Assembly: GCF_005938645.2 (NCBI RefSeq)
Contig: NZ_CP042171.1
Span: forward strand, 1,798,001 to 1,862,000
Reading direction: 5' to 3'
Length of the DNA: 64,000 nt
From: Pedobacter sp. KBS0701
GTDB taxonomy: Bacteria; Bacteroidota; Bacteroidia; Sphingobacteriales; Sphingobacteriaceae
Below, piece after piece: positions 43,603-54,456 of this stretch (positions are counted from its first letter, which is position 1; each line of letters begins with the position of its first letter). The position numbers and the translations under genes were made by a program. The notes below the pieces were generated by a model. It did no database searches, was not told the DNA's origin, and saw only the letters and a program-made list of their open reading frames with translations.

Positions 43603-45510
43603 CTATTTCTTTAAGCTAAGGGCAAGTTTTAAATAATCAGCCGAATTTACATCATTTATAAATTTCGAAAATGCTGAGTACTGTTCCGCCGGGAATGTTC
43701 CATCATTTAAAACAAATTTTCGGTGATAGGTTAATTTGTTGCCTTCTATAGATATTTTACACACATATTGCCCAAAATCGCTTTTAAACGTTTTATCCTG
43801 TCCTATAATTAATTTGGTGTCTACATTATCAGGCAGGGTGTATACAATCGTATCTTCATCAGTATAACCCCGGTTAATGTAAACGGGTAGCGTTCTGTTC
43901 TTTATTTCTGGGATTGATCGTTTTATGTTAAAAGCATTGGGCTGTAAAAACATCTTATTCCCATTTACTGGTGCATAATTTCTGATATTGATTTTTAGAT
44001 CTTCTATTAATTTAGGGTTAATATCTTTTTTCTGAGCGAAAGAAACTGTTTCAAAATCGATATTATCAATGTTGTAAGTTTCTTTTAATAACTTATGTTG
44101 TTCGGTTACAGGTTTACCAATCATTGATTCCTGATTTTCGTACTGGGAGCCGGCATAAACGGTACTCATTTTGCCTGAAATACTTCCATCTGGTTGAACA
44201 GTTAACTCGGCTTTACGTGTCTGCAAGTTCTCAGCTGTTGTTAGTTTTGGCGTACGCAATAGTTTTCCGCCATCGGCAGTACAGGCCAGTACCAGTCTAT
44301 CATCAGTAAAATCGCTTAAAAAACCAAACGGAATTTTTTGGCTGGTACATTCCAGCCAGGTGGTATCGCCTTTTAAAGGCATACAAAGAATAATGTGATT
44401 ACCCTGCACCATACTGGCGTATTTCGGATCCATACTCTTTTTTTCAGAACCAGCTTCTACCACACAGTAATGCGATTCTATATCGGCTGCACTCAACAGG
44501 CTTTGCATGTAGTTTACCAAAGCTTTACAATCGCCATAACCTAGGCGGTCTACCTCGCCGGCCGCAATGGGCTGAAAACCCCCAATACCAATTTGTACGC
44601 TGATGTATCTTGTTTTGTCTTGTAAATACTGATAGATTTTACGCGCTTTATCTTTGTCCGTTCTTTCGTTTTTTACCAGATCTTTTACCATTTCAACGGT
44701 TGCAGGTGGCAAGGCTTTGCGTTCTGCTAATAAATCTTCATAAATCCATTTACCCAGCTCTTTCCAGTTGGTATAACTGCCTTTATGGTTGTAATAATAA
44801 AATGCTTGCGGCGCAATCTGGATATTGGTGGCATAAGTTTCGCGAGCCGGACTATAGGGTTCAGTTCTAACGGCCAGGATATTATTTACTTTCCAAATTG
44901 TTTTTTTCTGCTTATCATCAGTTAGTATTTCTGGTGTTGCACTATAATTCTGTGTTTTTATTCTTACCTGATCTGTTGGCTTACAAATAAAGGTATAGGT
45001 ACTTTTCTCTACAGAAACATCATCTGCTGGTTTTGGACTCCAATCTGGAATAATCAGGTTTTGCTTATTTCTAATTTCATAATTGTAAACCAGGGTGTAA
45101 GGATATTGGTTTATTGATGGCAGATAGTGTTTTACGCGGCTATCAACAAATAAAGAGAATCCGTCGGCAGCGCTCATATCAGCAAAATCGTTCTGAGAAA
45201 ACTTGTTAGTAAGTTTACCAACGCTATTGTAAACTTCTCCCTTTATGCTTTTGATCGAAATGTTTTTATCGTAATAGAGTACCAGCCGGGCTTCATCCTC
45301 TCCATTTTGGTTAAATACCGTAATGGCTTTTTTTACATTGAGCATTACATTATCAGGCGAGCGCATATCAATGGTTGTTTCTTCATTTCTGATGCAGGCA
45401 TTGGCCCGGTTGCGCAGGTTAGCGGGAATTAAATCGACATCATAGTTGTCTTGCGCAAAGCCAACAGCAGAAATTAAAAGCAAGAAAAATACGGTAAATA
45501 AGAATCTCAT
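43603..45510 (-). CDS. DUF3857/transglutaminase-like exported protein, copy 2
   Basis: A 635-residue exported protein. After the signal peptide (VFFLLLISAVGFAQ, to about residue 19) comes a DUF3857-like beta domain (about 60-230), then a transglutaminase-like domain (about 270-390) with the core RYISVQIGIGGFQPIAAGEVDRLGYGDCKALV, including Cys near 332, and HIILC near 378 (His) with a following Asp/Glu region. A C-terminal DUF3858-like beta domain follows. Its start abuts the stop of the second such gene, so they are one operon and probably a duplication. Peptide or envelope substrate is unknown. Confidence 0.85.
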   Translation of the reverse strand: MRFLFTVFFLLLISAVGFAQDNYDVDLIPANLRNRANACIRNEETTIDMRSPDNVMLNVKKAITVFNQNGEDEARLVLYYDKNISIKSIKGEVYNSVGKLTNKFSQNDFADMSAADGFSLFVDSRVKHYLPSINQYPYTLVYNYEIRNKQNLIIPDWSPKPADDVSVEKSTYTFICKPTDQVRIKTQNYSATPEILTDDKQKKTIWKVNNILAVRTEPYSPARETYATNIQIAPQAFYYYNHKGSYTNWKELGKWIYEDLLAERKALPPATVEMVKDLVKNERTDKDKARKIYQYLQDKTRYISVQIGIGGFQPIAAGEVDRLGYGDCKALVNYMQSLLSAADIESHYCVVEAGSEKKSMDPKYASMVQGNHIILCMPLKGDTTWLECTSQKIPFGFLSDFTDDRLVLACTADGGKLLRTPKLTTAENLQTRKAELTVQPDGSISGKMSTVYAGSQYENQESMIGKPVTEQHKLLKETYNIDNIDFETVSFAQKKDINPKLIEDLKINIRNYAPVNGNKMFLQPNAFNIKRSIPEIKNRTLPVYINRGYTDEDTIVYTLPDNVDTKLIIGQDKTFKSDFGQYVCKISIEGNKLTYHRKFVLNDGTFPAEQYSAFSKFINDVNSADYLKLALSLKK

Positions 45511-47484
45511 TTAATTTGCCTTTTTTAATAAAAATTCTGTTTTCTGGTTCTGGATGATCTTGCTATAAAATTCCTTTAAGAAAAGATATTCTCCTGGTTG
45601 ATAAATAGCATTGTTAAACTGTAAAATCTGACTTACGGAAATGGTGTTTTCATCCAAACCCGTCTGTAGTAAATACTTTCCACCAGCATCCGGCAAAGCA
45701 ATAGCCATATCTTTTGGTTTTTCCAGCAATTGGTATTTTTCCGGTAAAAGTACATTGATGACGATGCGCTCGTCAGACGCTGCGCCTAAATCAACAGGAT
45801 AGGTGCGTTCGTTTAAATTAAACGGATTTTTTGAAATGGTATTGATAAAAAATGGACTAAAATAAAACTGATCTCTATTGGTACCATCGTTTATGGTAAA
45901 TTCCACCTCATATTTTTCTATCAAAGAATTTTCTACACTATCCAGGTTCAAAATTTGATGATCCAGTATTTTAATTCTGGTTAAACGTTCATCAAGTTTC
46001 TCGACATATTCATCCGGAGAATTGTATCGAAGAATATCTTTACGTTTGCTATATGCCGCGTAACCCATTGTGTAGGTAGTTAAAGTGCCGGTAATTTTCC
46101 CATCGGTAGTCATTTTTCCCATAAGAATATAACTGGTAGTTGTTTTCTGGCTGGCCTTTAAATCAATCCAGTAAGATGGTTTTTTCAAATTGATTACCCT
46201 TCCCTGGTCGTTAATGCACCGTAGTGGTAACAAACCGAAGGGTAACAGTGGTTCTGTAGCATCCAACAAATAACTTTTATCGGCAATATTCACTTTTGCA
46301 ACCAGATAATTAAAATCGCTCATAACCGGATAAAGCTTGTTTACCGTTCCATTATCACGGGTAGAGAGTATAACGGCTTCCGCATCCAAACCAGCTGCAG
46401 AAAGTGCTGCAATTAAGCTCAGGTTAATATCTGCCACATTGCCAGATCTGTTTTCCAATGCTTTTTTAATATTATCTTCTGCGTATTTTCCGTAATAATT
46501 ATTCCACTTGATCTGTTTTTTGATATAATTATAAATGGCTTTTGCTTTGTCTAAATCCGTTGAACTTCCTTTTGTGATTTCTGGAATGAGGTCTTTAAAA
46601 ACATCTTTCCTTTTCATCTGGTCGCCCAGTGTTTTATAGGATGAGAGCTCATAATCAATATCTTTCCACGTTTTGGTATAGGACGTTTTACTACCGTTTA
46701 AATTCTGAACATCAGAAAGCTCGAAGTAGATGGCCGATTTGAAGTTACTCGGAGCAGTCATGTTATCTTCCTCAATAAATGCCGGAATATTTTTCATCAC
46801 GTAGGTGATTTTTGAGCAATCGATAGCAACGCCTGAAAGCCTTAAACATTCTTTGCTCAATTCTGATTTTTGATCAGTCAGTTTTTGAAATCCGCGTAGA
46901 GAAACGTTATAGTTGTAAATCCCTGGAATATAAACCAAATACTCACTAATCACCTTTGGAATGTCGCCTTGAAACTCCCATGTTCTGAAATTAAATAAGT
47001 TGGGCGATTTTAACCTGTAACTATATTCAATTATTGAGCCTTCTTTGAGGTTCGGAAGGGTAAACTTGGTTAGTCTGGTGTATTTCGACCGATTTTCGGT
47101 GAAAATGGCTTTCCTGTCCATAATGGTTTCAACAAAATTATTGTCTACATAATTAAAGGTAGAAGCTTTTAAATCACTAATCGTCTCTTCGCGGGATTCA
47201 TCTTTATAGGTTGGAATAACAATATTAGCTTCTTTAAAGCCTTCTTTATTGTAGATTTTAATTTTTACATGCTGTTCAAAAATCAACTCTAAACTGCCTG
47301 TAATGTCGTCGCGTTGAATTGATGCGGTACCAAATTCTTTTAAAACAACAGCATTCGCATTGCTGTCTAATTTTTTTCTGTCGAATTCGTAATCGTCATA
47401 AGTGATTGATCCAAAGTTAAAGTTTTGAGCATGAGTGGTTAGTGATAAAAACAGAAGGAATAGTATGGCTAATATTTTATTCAT
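45511..47484 (-). CDS. DUF3857/transglutaminase-like exported protein, copy 1
   Basis: A 657-residue protein from ATG 47484 (MNKILAILFLLFLSLTTHAQ), with its signal peptide starting there; the frame extends 21 codons further upstream but that part is not signal-like. DUF3857 (about 50-230) precedes a transglutaminase-like region with KQIKWNNYYGKYAEDNIKKALENRSGNVADINLSLIAALSAAG, where the usual Cys position is occupied by NVADINLS, i.e. Asn-Val-Ala-Asp rather than GDCK. So it may be inactive. It directly precedes the copy at 43603, which keeps GDCK. Confidence 0.85.
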   Translation of the reverse strand: MNKILAILFLLFLSLTTHAQNFNFGSITYDDYEFDRKKLDSNANAVVLKEFGTASIQRDDITGSLELIFEQHVKIKIYNKEGFKEANIVIPTYKDESREETISDLKASTFNYVDNNFVETIMDRKAIFTENRSKYTRLTKFTLPNLKEGSIIEYSYRLKSPNLFNFRTWEFQGDIPKVISEYLVYIPGIYNYNVSLRGFQKLTDQKSELSKECLRLSGVAIDCSKITYVMKNIPAFIEEDNMTAPSNFKSAIYFELSDVQNLNGSKTSYTKTWKDIDYELSSYKTLGDQMKRKDVFKDLIPEITKGSSTDLDKAKAIYNYIKKQIKWNNYYGKYAEDNIKKALENRSGNVADINLSLIAALSAAGLDAEAVILSTRDNGTVNKLYPVMSDFNYLVAKVNIADKSYLLDATEPLLPFGLLPLRCINDQGRVINLKKPSYWIDLKASQKTTTSYILMGKMTTDGKITGTLTTYTMGYAAYSKRKDILRYNSPDEYVEKLDERLTRIKILDHQILNLDSVENSLIEKYEVEFTINDGTNRDQFYFSPFFINTISKNPFNLNERTYPVDLGAASDERIVINVLLPEKYQLLEKPKDMAIALPDAGGKYLLQTGLDENTISVSQILQFNNAIYQPGEYLFLKEFYSKIIQNQKTEFLLKKAN

Positions 47485-47668
47485 TTGAGCGTATATAAAT
47501 TGCCGCAATTTAACGCTGCAAAGTAACATTCTAAAATAATATGACAATTAAATTTATAAATTAATAAAGCTGTTTTACAGAACTAATGAAACCTTTTTAG
47601 CATTTTTGGAAAAAAAGAATTTGACATTCCGATTCAAATCTAATGTCGCTAATCTCACATCATAAGAA

Positions 47669-48622
47669 ATGAAATTAAATTTAAAGCGTCCTCTAGCATT
47701 TTTTGATTTAGAAGCTACTGGAGTTAATGTTGGAGCTGACAGGATCGTTGAAATAGCGATTTTAAAAGCCATGCCAGATGGTTCCGAACTTATTAAAACC
47801 TGGCGGGTAAATCCGGAAATGCCAATTCCTTTGCAAACTTCGTTAATACACGGTATTTATGATGAAGACATTGCTAATGAGCCTACCTTTAAAACTTTAG
47901 CAGTAGAAATTGCTGAATTTATCGGAGATAGTGATCTGGCTGGATACAATTCAAACAAATTTGATATCCCAATGCTTTTAGAAGAATTTTTAAGAGCAGA
48001 AGTTGATTTTGACATGAACAGCCGTAAATTTGTTGATGTACAGAATATATTCCACCAAATGGAACAGCGTACCTTAAAAGCAGCGTATAAGTTCTATTGT
48101 CAGGAAGATTTAATTAATGCGCATGCTGCAGAAGCTGATGTTATTGCCACTTACAAGGTTTTACTTGGGCAGCTGGAAATGTACAAAGAAACTGAGTTTG
48201 AGAATAAACAAGGTGTAAAAAGCATTCCAGTTGTAAATGACGTAGATGCACTGCATATCTTCACTAATATTAACAAACCAGTAGATTTTGCTGGTCGTTT
48301 GGTTTACAATGATAGCGATGAGGTATGTTTTAACTTTGGTAAACACAAAGGTAAAACTACTGCTCAGGTATTTTCGGTAGAACCTAGCTATTATGCCTGG
48401 ATGAAAAATGGCGATTTTCCATTGTACACAAAGAAGAAATTAGACGAGGAGTGGGCAAAGTTCAATGCGAAGAAAAATGAGAACAAGGCAGCACGACCTC
48501 AAAATAACACGCCTGCAAATAAGCCTCAGTATCAGCAGAAACCTCAGCCGAAGCCAGAAAAACCTGCTCAGCCGATTAATACGGATATGTTGGAACAATT
48601 GAAGATGAAATTTGGTAAGTAG
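47669..48622 (+). CDS. 3'-5' exonuclease (DnaQ/ExoX-like)
   Basis: A 317-residue DEDDh-type exonuclease. AFFDLEATGVNVG (Asp and Glu near residues 12-14), YNSNKFDIPML and HAAEADVIATY (His-Asp) are its active-site motifs. A second region near 210-270, VCFNFGKHKGKTTAQVF...YYAWMKNGDF, matches the C-terminal small domain of exodeoxyribonuclease X-type proteins. The last about 45 residues are disordered Pro/Gln/Lys-rich. Cytosolic, likely DNA repair. It is divergent from the DUF3857 operon and is followed by the M1 peptidase gene. Confidence 0.9.
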   Translation: MKLNLKRPLAFFDLEATGVNVGADRIVEIAILKAMPDGSELIKTWRVNPEMPIPLQTSLIHGIYDEDIANEPTFKTLAVEIAEFIGDSDLAGYNSNKFDIPMLLEEFLRAEVDFDMNSRKFVDVQNIFHQMEQRTLKAAYKFYCQEDLINAHAAEADVIATYKVLLGQLEMYKETEFENKQGVKSIPVVNDVDALHIFTNINKPVDFAGRLVYNDSDEVCFNFGKHKGKTTAQVFSVEPSYYAWMKNGDFPLYTKKKLDEEWAKFNAKKNENKAARPQNNTPANKPQYQQKPQPKPEKPAQPINTDMLEQLKMKFGK

Positions 48623-48678
48623 TAGACCGGATAATTGTTAAACGCTATGCGCATTGCGCTAAGCCCTAAGCTAAAAAA

Positions 48679-50538
48679 ATGAAATCTATAAAAATATTTA
48701 GCCTTTTACTGTGTGCAGCTTTTTACGCTAGTGCGCAAACTACTTTACCGATAGCACCCGTATTTCAGAAAACTTATCAAAAGGAAACCAGAAATGCGAA
48801 TGGGAAACCCGGTAAGCATTATTGGCAAAATACTTCTAAATACAATTTGAATGTAGATTTTAATCCTGGCAGCAGGTTATTAAAGGGTAAGGTTCAGGTA
48901 ACTTATACCAATAACAGTCCTGATACTTTGAAGGAAATCTGGTTTAAACTATATCCAAATCTATATAAAAAGGGTACACCAAGAAAATCAAAATTGGCAG
49001 AATCTGATCTTGGTGATGGAGTGACTATAGAAAAAATGGCAGCAAACGGCAAATCAATAGCCGATTTTAAAATTGATGGAACAAATATGACCGTTAATGT
49101 CCCTGCTGTTGTACCAGGCAAAACCATTAGCTTTTCTATTGATTATAGTTATACTTTAAATAAAGGATCGCATACGCGTACCGGACAGGTTGATGAAGGT
49201 TCGCATTTTGTGGCTTACTTTTTTCCGCGTATCGCAGTTTATGACGATGTAGATGGCTGGAACAAATTTCCATATACAGGTGCTGAAGAATTTTACAACG
49301 ACTTTGATCAGTTTAATGCTTCAATTACGGTGCCAGGAGGTTATGGTGTATGGGCCACAGGAGACCTGAAAAATCCTTCGGAAGTTTTCCAGAAAGATAT
49401 TGTTTCGAGAATGTTATCTGCCGAAAAGAACGATGCTATAATTGATGTGATTACTGATAAAGATTTAGCCGATAAAAAAGTAACGCAGCCTAATGCTTAT
49501 AATACTTTTAAATTTGAAGCCAGGCATGTAACCGATTTTGTATTTGCTTTGAGTGATCATTACTTATGGAAATCGAGCAGTTTAGTGGTTGATCCTAAAA
49601 CGAAAAGAAGAACCCGTGTAGATGCTGTTTTTAACCATAAACATAAAGATTATTATGAAGTGATCGATTTTGCCCGTAAAACGGTAGAAGCGATGAGTTA
49701 TACTTTTCCAAAATGGCCTTTCCCTTATAGCCATGAAACAATATTTGATGGTTTAGACCAGATGGAATACCCAATGATGGTAAATGATAATCCGGTTGAT
49801 AATCGTACGGATGCCATTACCCTAACTGATCATGAAATTTTTCATACCATGTTCCCGTTTTATATGGGTATAAATGAAACCAAGTATGGTTGGATGGATG
49901 AAGGTTGGGCAACTATCGGTGAGTGGCTAATATCACCAATGATTGATTCTAGCATTGTAGATGAATATGGTGTGCAGCCTACTGCTTCATCTTCTGGCGG
50001 GAAAGACGATACACCAATTATGACTTTGACGCCTGATTTAAAAGGATCAGGCTCTTTTACCAACTCCTATCCTAAACCTGGTTTAGGATATTTGTACGTT
50101 AAAGATTATCTGGGAGATGAATTGTTTACTAAGGCTTTGCATACTTATATCCAAAACTGGAATGGCAAACACCCAATGCCCTACGATTTCTTTAACAGTA
50201 TAAACGAGGGCAGTGGTAAAAATTTGAACTGGTTTTGGAAAGCCTGGTTTTTTGAAGATGGTGTGACCGATATGGCCATTAAAGCCGTAGATAAAACTTC
50301 AGGTGGATATACAGTAAGTATTGAAAATAAAAGTGTTAAGCCTTTGCCTATTGATTTAACGCTAACCTTTGAAGACGGTACCAAAGAAAAAAATCACAGT
50401 ACTATTGGCGTATGGGAAAAAGGTGATCGACTGGTAAAAATTGAAGTGAAGACTACTAAAAAATTATCTAAAGTTGTGATGGGGAACCCACACACGCCTG
50501 ATAAGATTAAAAGTGATAACAGCTTTTCGGTGAATTAA
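48679..50538 (+). CDS. M1 family metallopeptidase
   Basis: A 619-residue exported zinc peptidase. Signal peptide to residue 19-20 (FSLLLCAAFYASAQ). The N-terminal beta domain (about 50-220) resembles leukotriene-A4-hydrolase/aminopeptidase N types. Zinc motif HEIFH near residue 393 is followed by the downstream Glu in GWMDEGWAT. C-terminal part ends in a beta domain. Likely a periplasmic or surface aminopeptidase that feeds on peptides. No clear substrate or operon partner; the ExoX gene lies 56 bases upstream. Confidence 0.9.
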   Translation: MKSIKIFSLLLCAAFYASAQTTLPIAPVFQKTYQKETRNANGKPGKHYWQNTSKYNLNVDFNPGSRLLKGKVQVTYTNNSPDTLKEIWFKLYPNLYKKGTPRKSKLAESDLGDGVTIEKMAANGKSIADFKIDGTNMTVNVPAVVPGKTISFSIDYSYTLNKGSHTRTGQVDEGSHFVAYFFPRIAVYDDVDGWNKFPYTGAEEFYNDFDQFNASITVPGGYGVWATGDLKNPSEVFQKDIVSRMLSAEKNDAIIDVITDKDLADKKVTQPNAYNTFKFEARHVTDFVFALSDHYLWKSSSLVVDPKTKRRTRVDAVFNHKHKDYYEVIDFARKTVEAMSYTFPKWPFPYSHETIFDGLDQMEYPMMVNDNPVDNRTDAITLTDHEIFHTMFPFYMGINETKYGWMDEGWATIGEWLISPMIDSSIVDEYGVQPTASSSGGKDDTPIMTLTPDLKGSGSFTNSYPKPGLGYLYVKDYLGDELFTKALHTYIQNWNGKHPMPYDFFNSINEGSGKNLNWFWKAWFFEDGVTDMAIKAVDKTSGGYTVSIENKSVKPLPIDLTLTFEDGTKEKNHSTIGVWEKGDRLVKIEVKTTKKLSKVVMGNPHTPDKIKSDNSFSVN

Positions 50539-50577
50539 AGCGGGGGACGGTGAATTGATATTTAATGAGCTTGTTTA

Positions 50578-51402
50578 ATGCGCATATTCGAAACCTTTAA
50601 GCCAGAAAGTGAACTAATAAGGAAATATGTAAGTTATTATTACCTGCACATCACCGATAATCAAAATGAAGAAAACGAGTATATTTGCTACCCTCATTAT
50701 AACAATACCATCTCGTTATATAGCAGTCATCGTTTTAAATACGAACCAGACCATGCCATTTTGGAATTTGATATTGAGTCGAAACCCGTTCAGATTTATA
50801 CCCCGATCAGAGAACGGCCATTAAAGGTTACGCAAATTGGATTTGTTTGTAAAATAGCTATTGTTTTTAACCCCTTTGGAATTAATCAATTTTTAAATGG
50901 TTCATCATTATTGACATTCGATGCAAATTTTTCGTTTTTTGAGGAGGAAGAAATTAAGCAGTTATTCGGAACAAGTAATATTGAAAAACTTGTTACTTTC
51001 GTTGATCATCTGCTTATTAAGCGATATGCTAAAGTTGAGAACTTATACATTGAAAAAGCATTAGACTTATTTCGCGATAACGTTGATGATATTTCAATTG
51101 ACTCGATTGCTGAAAATAAACTTGGCATCAGCAGAAAACATTTAAACCGGCTATTTCATAAATATCTTAATATCAGTCCACAGAAATACAGGTCGATTGT
51201 GCGTTTTAGAGAATTAATGTCGAATAAGTTAAGTAATAACAGAGATCAGAATCTATCTGATCTTTCTCATCAGGCAAACTATACCGATCAATCTCATTTT
51301 ATTAAAGCCTGCAAATTACTCACAGGTGTTGCTCCAGCCAAGTTTTTTAATGATGGAAAGATTATCGGTAAAGAGGATACCTTCTGGAAGTTTAGCAGTT
51401 AG
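50578..51402 (+). CDS. AraC family transcriptional regulator
   Basis: A 274-residue regulator. The N-terminal half (about 1-160) is a ligand- or partner-binding region opening FETFKPESELIRKYVSYYYLH, which matches the N-terminal domain of many Bacteroidota AraC proteins. The C-terminal half (about 175-270) contains the two helix-turn-helix units, ISIDSIAENKLGISRKHLNRLFHKY and LSDLSHQANYTDQSHFIKACKLLTGVAPAKF (by parts). It lies 69 bases upstream of the esterase gene, which may be its target. Activator of catabolic or stress genes is a guess. Confidence 0.92.
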   Translation: MRIFETFKPESELIRKYVSYYYLHITDNQNEENEYICYPHYNNTISLYSSHRFKYEPDHAILEFDIESKPVQIYTPIRERPLKVTQIGFVCKIAIVFNPFGINQFLNGSSLLTFDANFSFFEEEEIKQLFGTSNIEKLVTFVDHLLIKRYAKVENLYIEKALDLFRDNVDDISIDSIAENKLGISRKHLNRLFHKYLNISPQKYRSIVRFRELMSNKLSNNRDQNLSDLSHQANYTDQSHFIKACKLLTGVAPAKFFNDGKIIGKEDTFWKFSS

Positions 51403-51444
51403 CCAAATGTCCCAATTTTACAATTATGGCATCCAATTCTCTCT

Positions 51445-51452
51445 TAAATTTG
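51445..51452 (+). promoter_or_regulatory. Putative -7 box of the esterase gene
   Basis: TAAATTTG, 19 bases before ATG 51472. It suggests the esterase has its own promoter after the AraC gene. Confidence 0.45.
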
Positions 51453-51471
51453 AGGATCTAAATCAATAGCC

Positions 51472-53157
51472 ATGAAGAAAATTCTGATCCTGTTTTTATT
51501 TTTAAGTATTGTTTTAAAATTAAATGCCCAAACCTATACCAGGTTAACCGATAGTGCATTAAATGTGATGTGGGATGCAAAGGATACTGTCTATTACAGG
51601 AAATCTCTAAACTTATACAAAAAGGCATTTATACAATTTCCAAAAGAGGTAAGCGACCAGTCTCTATATAAAGCATCTGTTTTAGCTTCAGAACTTAAAG
51701 ATAATAACGGTGCATTCGAATATATAAATCATTTCCTGGCGCTAAATAATGATGAAAGAACTACATGGGATTATTTAACGTTTGAATATCCTCAAAATGA
51801 ATATAAAAATCTTTTTAAAGATAGCAGATGGCCGGTCGTATTGGCGAAAGCTCAAAAGATGAAGTCAGTTTTTTTTAAAAAGTTGCACGATCGGCAGGAT
51901 GAATTCCAGGCTGGCCCCTTAAAACAGGACACTTATTTTAAAGCTAAGGATGGCAAACAAGCATATCAGGAGATTAAATCCTTCAATGCCTATCAGGCAA
52001 AAAAGTACATTGGTTATTCCGTCGAATTTAAAGTGACAGATAGTTTAATTACCTCGTATTATGTTAGTTTACCATCACACTATAATCCGAAAAAAAGCTA
52101 TCCTGTACTATTTTTTCTTCATGGAGCGGTAAGTGGTAATGGCCTTTCGAGTTTTCAAAATGCATCCTGGGTTATGGATGGCTGGAACAGATATTATACC
52201 AAATATGCTGCTGTAAATGAGGTAATAATGGTTTATCCAAAAGGTTCAAAGAAATTTAACTGGATGAAACCTGATGATGGTTTCTTTATGGTACCAGCAA
52301 TGCTAAAGGAAATTAAAAAATCCATCAATGTAGATGATGATAAAGTTTTCATCACCGGGCATTCAAACGGAGCAACAGGTTCTTTTTCTTATTTAATGAA
52401 GCAACAAAGTCCGTTTGCCGGCTTTTATGGATTTAATACGCAGCCAAAGGTTAGAACCGGAGGCACATTTGTGCGCAATATTTTAAACAGATCGTTTTTT
52501 AATGTGTCTACGGATGAAGATTACTACTTCCCACCAGACGCAAATGATTCTTTAAATATAATAATGAAAAAAATGGGGGCAGATTATCAGGATCACCGAT
52601 ATAAAGGGTGGCCTCACTGGTTTCCGCAATTTGATGAATCTGAGCCTGCTTACCAGTTATTATTTAAGGATTTAAAAAGCAGAACCAGAAATCCATTTCA
52701 AAAATCCATTTATTGGGAATGCGATGATGTGAAATATGGTAAAACAGACTGGATCCAGATTACAGCATTGGATACGGTCAATAAACCAGCAGATTGGCAC
52801 AAAATAATAAATTTCGATATATTTAAAGTAGTTGACTATGATCAATCAAAAGATACAGTTATTACAACCGATACATTATTTAAAGCATTTAACTTTCCAA
52901 GAAAATCGGGGGCAGTTAAGGCTACATTTAGCAATAACGAATTTCATATAGAAACTTCACAGGTTAAATCGCTGACCATCTTTCTATCACCAGAAATGAT
53001 TGATGTAAGTAAACCGGTATCTGTTTTTATAAATGGAGTTAAACGCACTGAAAAAATGGCTGTTTATGATAAAAAAATTATACTAGATAATTTTAATAAA
53101 ACTTACGATCGCAAGGCAGTTTGGATTGATCAGATAGAACTTTTAATATCAAACTAA
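51472..53157 (+). CDS. Exported alpha/beta-hydrolase esterase (polyhydroxybutyrate depolymerase-like)
   Basis: A 561-residue exported protein. Signal peptide ends near NAQ (residue 20). A helical region (about 25-150, TPR-like) precedes an alpha/beta-hydrolase domain with [15 protein letters not shown] (oxyanion region) and the nucleophile elbow [10 protein letters not shown] (Ser near 299), followed by a possible His in [11 protein letters not shown] final beta-rich region (about 440-560) follows. It resembles the esterase-like poly(3-hydroxybutyrate) depolymerase or feruloyl-esterase group. Substrate unproven. Its stop overlaps that of queG, convergent, by 4 bases. Confidence 0.85.
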   Translation: MKKILILFLFLSIVLKLNAQTYTRLTDSALNVMWDAKDTVYYRKSLNLYKKAFIQFPKEVSDQSLYKASVLASELKDNNGAFEYINHFLALNNDERTTWDYLTFEYPQNEYKNLFKDSRWPVVLAKAQKMKSVFFKKLHDRQDEFQAGPLKQDTYFKAKDGKQAYQEIKSFNAYQAKKYIGYSVEFKVTDSLITSYYVSLPSHYNPKKSYPVLFFLHGAVSGNGLSSFQNASWVMDGWNRYYTKYAAVNEVIMVYPKGSKKFNWMKPDDGFFMVPAMLKEIKKSINVDDDKVFITGHSNGATGSFSYLMKQQSPFAGFYGFNTQPKVRTGGTFVRNILNRSFFNVSTDEDYYFPPDANDSLNIIMKKMGADYQDHRYKGWPHWFPQFDESEPAYQLLFKDLKSRTRNPFQKSIYWECDDVKYGKTDWIQITALDTVNKPADWHKIINFDIFKVVDYDQSKDTVITTDTLFKAFNFPRKSGAVKATFSNNEFHIETSQVKSLTIFLSPEMIDVSKPVSVFINGVKRTEKMAVYDKKIILDNFNKTYDRKAVWIDQIELLISN

Positions 53158-54092
53158 TTTTCAGGTTTCAGAAAATCGATATTCCTTTTCAGTCCGGTAA
53201 ATTTGGTGCGCTTAACTGCCGATCCTTTAAAAACCTTTTTAAAAACATCATCTGTAATTTCAGTGAGGTCTTTTGCGTTCAAATCCAGTAATCCATTCCC
53301 GGGCTTAAAGGCCTCTTCATTGTGCGCTTTTGAGAAACGGTTCCATGGGCAAACATCCTGACAGATATCGCAGCCAAACATCCAGTTGCTCATTTTGTCT
53401 TTAAACTCATTTGGGATTTCATTTTTGAGCTCAATGGTGAGGTAGGAGATGCATTTCGTTCCATCCACAACCTGTGGTGCAATAATGGCATCAGTAGGGC
53501 AGGCATCTAAACAGCGGGTGCAGCTTCCACAGTAATCTGCCTGATAAGGATGATCGTAACCCAATTCCAGGTCAACAATCAATTCAGCAAGGAAGAAAAA
53601 AGAACCATCGGTTTTACTAATCAGGTTAGAATTTTTACCAATCCAGCCAATTCCTGATTTTTTTGCCCAGGCGCGGTCTAAAACCGGAGCAGAATCTACA
53701 AATGCCCTTCCGGAAACTTCTCCAATATTTTCTTCTATAAAATGAGTCAGTTCTTTTAATTTCTCTTTAATTACGGTATGGTAATCTTGTCCGTACGCAT
53801 ACTTGGAAATTTTTGGTGCGTTGGGGTCTGACTGTTTTTCTTCAGTATAATAGTTTAGCGATAAGGAAATTACCGATTTAGCGCCATCAACCAGTAATCT
53901 GGGATCAAGGCGTTTATCAAAATAATTTTCCATGTATTTCATTTCGCCATGACGGTTTTGGTTGAGCCAATTTTCCAATCTTGGCGCTTCCTCTTCAAGG
54001 AATTCAGCTTTAGCAATGCCACAGGCCATGAAACCTAAACGCATGGCTTCATCTTTGATCAGCTGGCTATATTTTGCATAATTGTTGTACAC
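53154..54092 (-). CDS. queG: Epoxyqueuosine reductase
   Basis: Cobalamin- and Fe-S-dependent enzyme reducing epoxyqueuosine to queuosine in tRNA. The 312-residue version begins at GTG 54092 ([21 protein letters not shown]); a frame from GTG 54140 is possible, but a TATCTTTG -7 box (54100-54107) lies within that extension. Two 4Fe-4S clusters appear: [12 protein letters not shown] and CDICQDVCP. The N-terminal [12 protein letters not shown] is also typical. It acts after QueA (17064). Its cobalamin need is a second B12 link in the window. Confidence 0.93.
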   Translation of the reverse strand: MYNNYAKYSQLIKDEAMRLGFMACGIAKAEFLEEEAPRLENWLNQNRHGEMKYMENYFDKRLDPRLLVDGAKSVISLSLNYYTEEKQSDPNAPKISKYAYGQDYHTVIKEKLKELTHFIEENIGEVSGRAFVDSAPVLDRAWAKKSGIGWIGKNSNLISKTDGSFFFLAELIVDLELGYDHPYQADYCGSCTRCLDACPTDAIIAPQVVDGTKCISYLTIELKNEIPNEFKDKMSNWMFGCDICQDVCPWNRFSKAHNEEAFKPGNGLLDLNAKDLTEITDDVFKKVFKGSAVKRTKFTGLKRNIDFLKPEN

Positions 54093-54099
54093 CGATCTG

Positions 54100-54107
54100 C
54101 AAAGATA
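54100..54107 (-). promoter_or_regulatory. Putative -7 box of queG
   Basis: TATCTTTG on the minus strand, 7 bases upstream of GTG 54092. If real, translation must begin at 54092, with almost no leader. Confidence 0.4.
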
Positions 54108-54229
54108 AGGCTTAGGATTTAAAACATTTTCATTAATCACTTGTTCTAGAAACAGAAACTAAATTAATTAATTATGGTTCCTCCTGATTGTTGTAACACT
54201 ACGCAGGGAGAGCTTTTAAAGCATTAGCT

Positions 54230-54436
54230 ATGGAAAATATAGATCCACAACATACGGAATCAGGAGAAGCTCCTAAACCGATTGAAAAAGATTACGAAAA
54301 TCATAAAGAAGATCCGGGACCGGCAAAACCAGCCGTTACAGAGAAAGATGAAAATGGAGGAGGACAAGCCTTGAAGTGGGTATTACCTCTAGCGGTAATT
54401 ATCGGTTTGATTATCTGGTTTGTGATGAGAAAATAA
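54230..54436 (+). CDS. Small tail-anchored protein
   Basis: A 68-residue protein, acidic and proline-rich (about 1-47: ENIDPQHTESGEAPKP...), followed by one C-terminal hydrophobic helix (WVLPLAVIIGLIIWFVM). The layout is of a tail-anchored protein with a flexible soluble part. No family is recognised. A strong bidirectional terminator lies 21 bases after its stop. Confidence 0.7.
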   Translation: MENIDPQHTESGEAPKPIEKDYENHKEDPGPAKPAVTEKDENGGGQALKWVLPLAVIIGLIIWFVMRK

Positions 54437-54456
54437 TTAGCTTTAGATCAAAAATG

